A DNA stretch of 8,035 nucleotides from Bacillota bacterium. GTDB lineage: Bacteria; Bacillota; Clostridia; Clostridiales; Clostridiaceae. The stretch spans positions 1 to 8,035 of the forward strand of contig JAFADP010000023.1 of the NCBI GenBank assembly GCA_023424785.1. Reading direction: 5' to 3'. Made by a program: the position numbers and the translations under genes. A model generated the notes under the pieces. It was not told where the DNA came from, did not search any database, and saw nothing but the letters and a program-made list of their open reading frames with translations. Positions 6,346-8,035 of the stretch are shown here, one piece after another (position 1 is the stretch's first letter; every line of letters starts with the position of its first letter).

Positions 6346-6372
6346 AGTTGCAACTGTTTCACAGTTACAACT
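6346..6372 (-). terminator. Rho-independent terminator of the ABC-class ATPase gene
   Basis: AGTTGCAACTG (6346-6356) and CAGTTACAACT (6362-6372) form an 11-bp stem around a 5-base loop. In minus-strand RNA the one irregular position is a G-U pair, so the whole stem can form, and it is followed by ATTTTTATTT. In plus-strand RNA the same position is a C-A mismatch. The hairpin starts 43 bases after the ATPase stop codon. Confidence 0.82.
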
Positions 6373-6415
6373 TAATTTACAAACAAAAATACTTAAGAAG
6401 TTTAACAATTAATTT

Positions 6416-8035
6416 TTATAGCTTTAATTTTCTATATCTATTTATAGCACATGCTATCTCTTGGGTTCTTGGAATAGCTAAGCACCCTACTCCACCTTTA
6501 ATATTATTTATATTTACTAATCCATTATTTTTAATATACTCATCTAATTTTTGCAATATAACACTTAATGGAGTTTTACCATCAATTATTTTCTCATCTG
6601 CTAACTTTATAATATCTCCTATAGCTTTAACTTGCTCTATATCTACTATTTGCTCCACTGATTTTAAATCTATATTTTCTTTATTTATACTTAAACCATC
6701 AGTTCCTAATGCTTTAATTTTTACTCCCTTTGGTCCTTTTTCAATACTACCTTTTTTAATAATTCTGTTAAAGTCTATATTTATATCTAAATCTCTTTTA
6801 TTAACTCTACTTAATATTTTACCAGTACTAAGTTCTTTAGCTTCTTTTGTTACATCCTTTGGTTCATATGAATCCATTTGTATTACTTTATCCGCAATAT
6901 CAAAATAATCACCAGAACTTCCAACTACTATAATTGTTGATATACCTTTTTTAGTATATAAATCTCTAACAACTTCAATAAATGGTGTTATTGGTTCTTT
7001 ATCCTTAGATACTAATTTTTGCATTACATCATCCCTAATCATAAAATTAGTAGCTGATGTATCTTCGTCTATTAAAAGTACTTTTGAGCCACATTCAATT
7101 CCTTCAATTATGTTAGCAGCTTGAGATGTACTTCCACTTGCATTATCACTATAGAATTTTTTTGTATCCTTTTTATTAGGTAAATTATCTATAAATAATG
7201 AAATATCATCTCCATGAATTACTCTGCCATCCTCAGCTCTAACCTTTAAAGCAGTAGAATCAGTTATTACATATTCTCTTCCATCACCTTTAATATGATT
7301 ATATACTCCAAGTTCCAAAGCTCTTAATAATGTAGACTTACCATGATATCCTCCGCCTACAATAACAGTTATACCCTTTGGCATTCCCATTCCAACTATT
7401 TTCCCCTTATTAGGTAAATTTATTTCTACCTCTAGACTTTTAGGAGAATAAAATTTAATTCCATTCTTTAATGGTTTTGATGAAACTCCACTTTCTCTTG
7501 GTAAGATAGACTCATTACCCACAAAGGCAACTAAATTTCTTTTTATTAGCTCATTTCTTATGTATACTTGATCTTCTACTAATTTTACTTGATCTATTAA
7601 TTTAGATTTATCTATATTATCATATATTAATGATGCTTCTACTATCTTAGGTAAAAACTCATATAATATTTTTTCTAACTCTTTAGCAAGAACACTTCTT
7701 CCTCTTGCCGGAAATCCAATTTCTATTCTTACTTCTATAAATTTTTCATTTATTATTATAGAAGTTCTATCTAATATTTCCTGTGGACATTTACTTATTG
7801 ATATTAACCCGCTTTTTCCTGATCCAAATATTTTCCCACTAAAATTATTTATATTTCTATTAAATATTCTTGTTAAAAAATCCTGAGTTGCTATTCTACT
7901 AAAATCTTCATTAAATAATTCCTTTGGAAAATTTGCAACATTTTGATTTATAATAATTCTTACTCTTGATGGGGAAGCAAATGGATCTCCCTGTACATGG
8001 TCTATTGATAATACATACTTATTAAAACTATATTT
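6416..8035 (-). CDS. Predicted ABC-class ATPase (COG3044/PF09818), 5' end outside the window
   Basis: Conserved P-loop ATPase of unknown role. The frame is open without a stop to the right edge, so 539 residues are visible and the N-terminus (probably a few tens of residues) is missing. Numbering from the edge: an N-terminal domain (about 1-175) has HVQGDPFASPSR (13-24), GSGKSGLISI (71-80) and GFPARGRS (107-114). The nucleotide domain has Walker A GGGYHGKST (227-235), a signature-like SGSTSQAANI (300-309) and Walker B VLLIDEDTSATNFMI (318-332). A C-terminal lysine-rich region ends near IPRTQEIACAINRYR. The in-frame GTG at 7520-7522 is an internal valine (LVAFVGNE) and not the start, since the conserved domain continues upstream. 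No membrane segment is visible, so this is not an ordinary transporter subunit. A hairpin terminator follows the stop. Family call secure; function unknown. Confidence 0.92.
   Translation of the reverse strand, partial: KYSFNKYVLSIDHVQGDPFASPSRVRIIINQNVANFPKELFNEDFSRIATQDFLTRIFNRNINNFSGKIFGSGKSGLISISKCPQEILDRTSIIINEKFIEVRIEIGFPARGRSVLAKELEKILYEFLPKIVEASLIYDNIDKSKLIDQVKLVEDQVYIRNELIKRNLVAFVGNESILPRESGVSSKPLKNGIKFYSPKSLEVEINLPNKGKIVGMGMPKGITVIVGGGYHGKSTLLRALELGVYNHIKGDGREYVITDSTALKVRAEDGRVIHGDDISLFIDNLPNKKDTKKFYSDNASGSTSQAANIIEGIECGSKVLLIDEDTSATNFMIRDDVMQKLVSKDKEPITPFIEVVRDLYTKKGISTIIVVGSSGDYFDIADKVIQMDSYEPKDVTKEAKELSTGKILSRVNKRDLDINIDFNRIIKKGSIEKGPKGVKIKALGTDGLSINKENIDLKSVEQIVDIEQVKAIGDIIKLADEKIIDGKTPLSVILQKLDEYIKNNGLVNINNIKGGVGCLAIPRTQEIACAINRYRKLKL

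Noticed and set aside
6348..6908. Plus-strand open frame of 186 codons that looks hydrophobic
   Set aside because: It is antisense to the conserved C-terminal part of the ABC-class ATPase and begins inside that gene's terminator hairpin. Its hydrophobic Phe/Ile/Leu/Ser makeup is what reversed Lys/Asp/Glu/Asn-rich coding sequence produces.

Overview
This is an AT-rich window (by eye about three quarters A+T) with short intergenic gaps, strong AGGAG-type ribosome binding sites and rho-independent terminators. The codon use and protein sequences fit a low-GC Firmicute, most likely Clostridium sensu stricto. The content is chromosomal housekeeping and stress genes. I found no insertion sequence, phage gene, tRNA, rRNA or CRISPR array.

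Layout from left to right: (1) positions 12-1605, minus strand, a two-gene operon of a short-chain dehydrogenase/reductase followed by a Cof-type HAD phosphatase, 5 bases apart, with an extended -10 promoter upstream. (2) positions 1606-1843, a divergent intergenic region with a textbook CtsR heat-shock operator over a sigma-A-type promoter that faces right. (3) positions 1844-2281, plus strand, a small heat-shock protein (Hsp20). It converges on (4) positions 2310-2930, minus strand, a DUF488 protein; the two share a bidirectional terminator. (5) positions 3075-5149, minus strand, proB then proA, the first two steps of proline synthesis from glutamate. (6) positions 5190-6266, minus strand, an AI-2E/PerM-family membrane protein 40 bases upstream of proB, with its own promoter. 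(7) positions 6416-8035, minus strand, the body of a conserved 'ABC-class' ATPase (COG3044/PF09818 type). Its N-terminus lies beyond the right edge, and a terminator follows its stop.

Functionally, ProB phosphorylates glutamate and ProA reduces the product to glutamate semialdehyde, which cyclises to the substrate of ProC; proC is not in the window. The membrane protein may be partly co-transcribed with proBA. Hsp20 is predicted to be released from CtsR repression during heat or protein-folding stress. The other genes have family-level assignments only.

The best supported regulatory observation is the perfect CtsR direct repeat upstream of hsp20. No convincing previously undescribed system is visible. 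The items most open to study are the uncharacterised ATPase, the DUF488 protein and the membrane protein-proBA arrangement.
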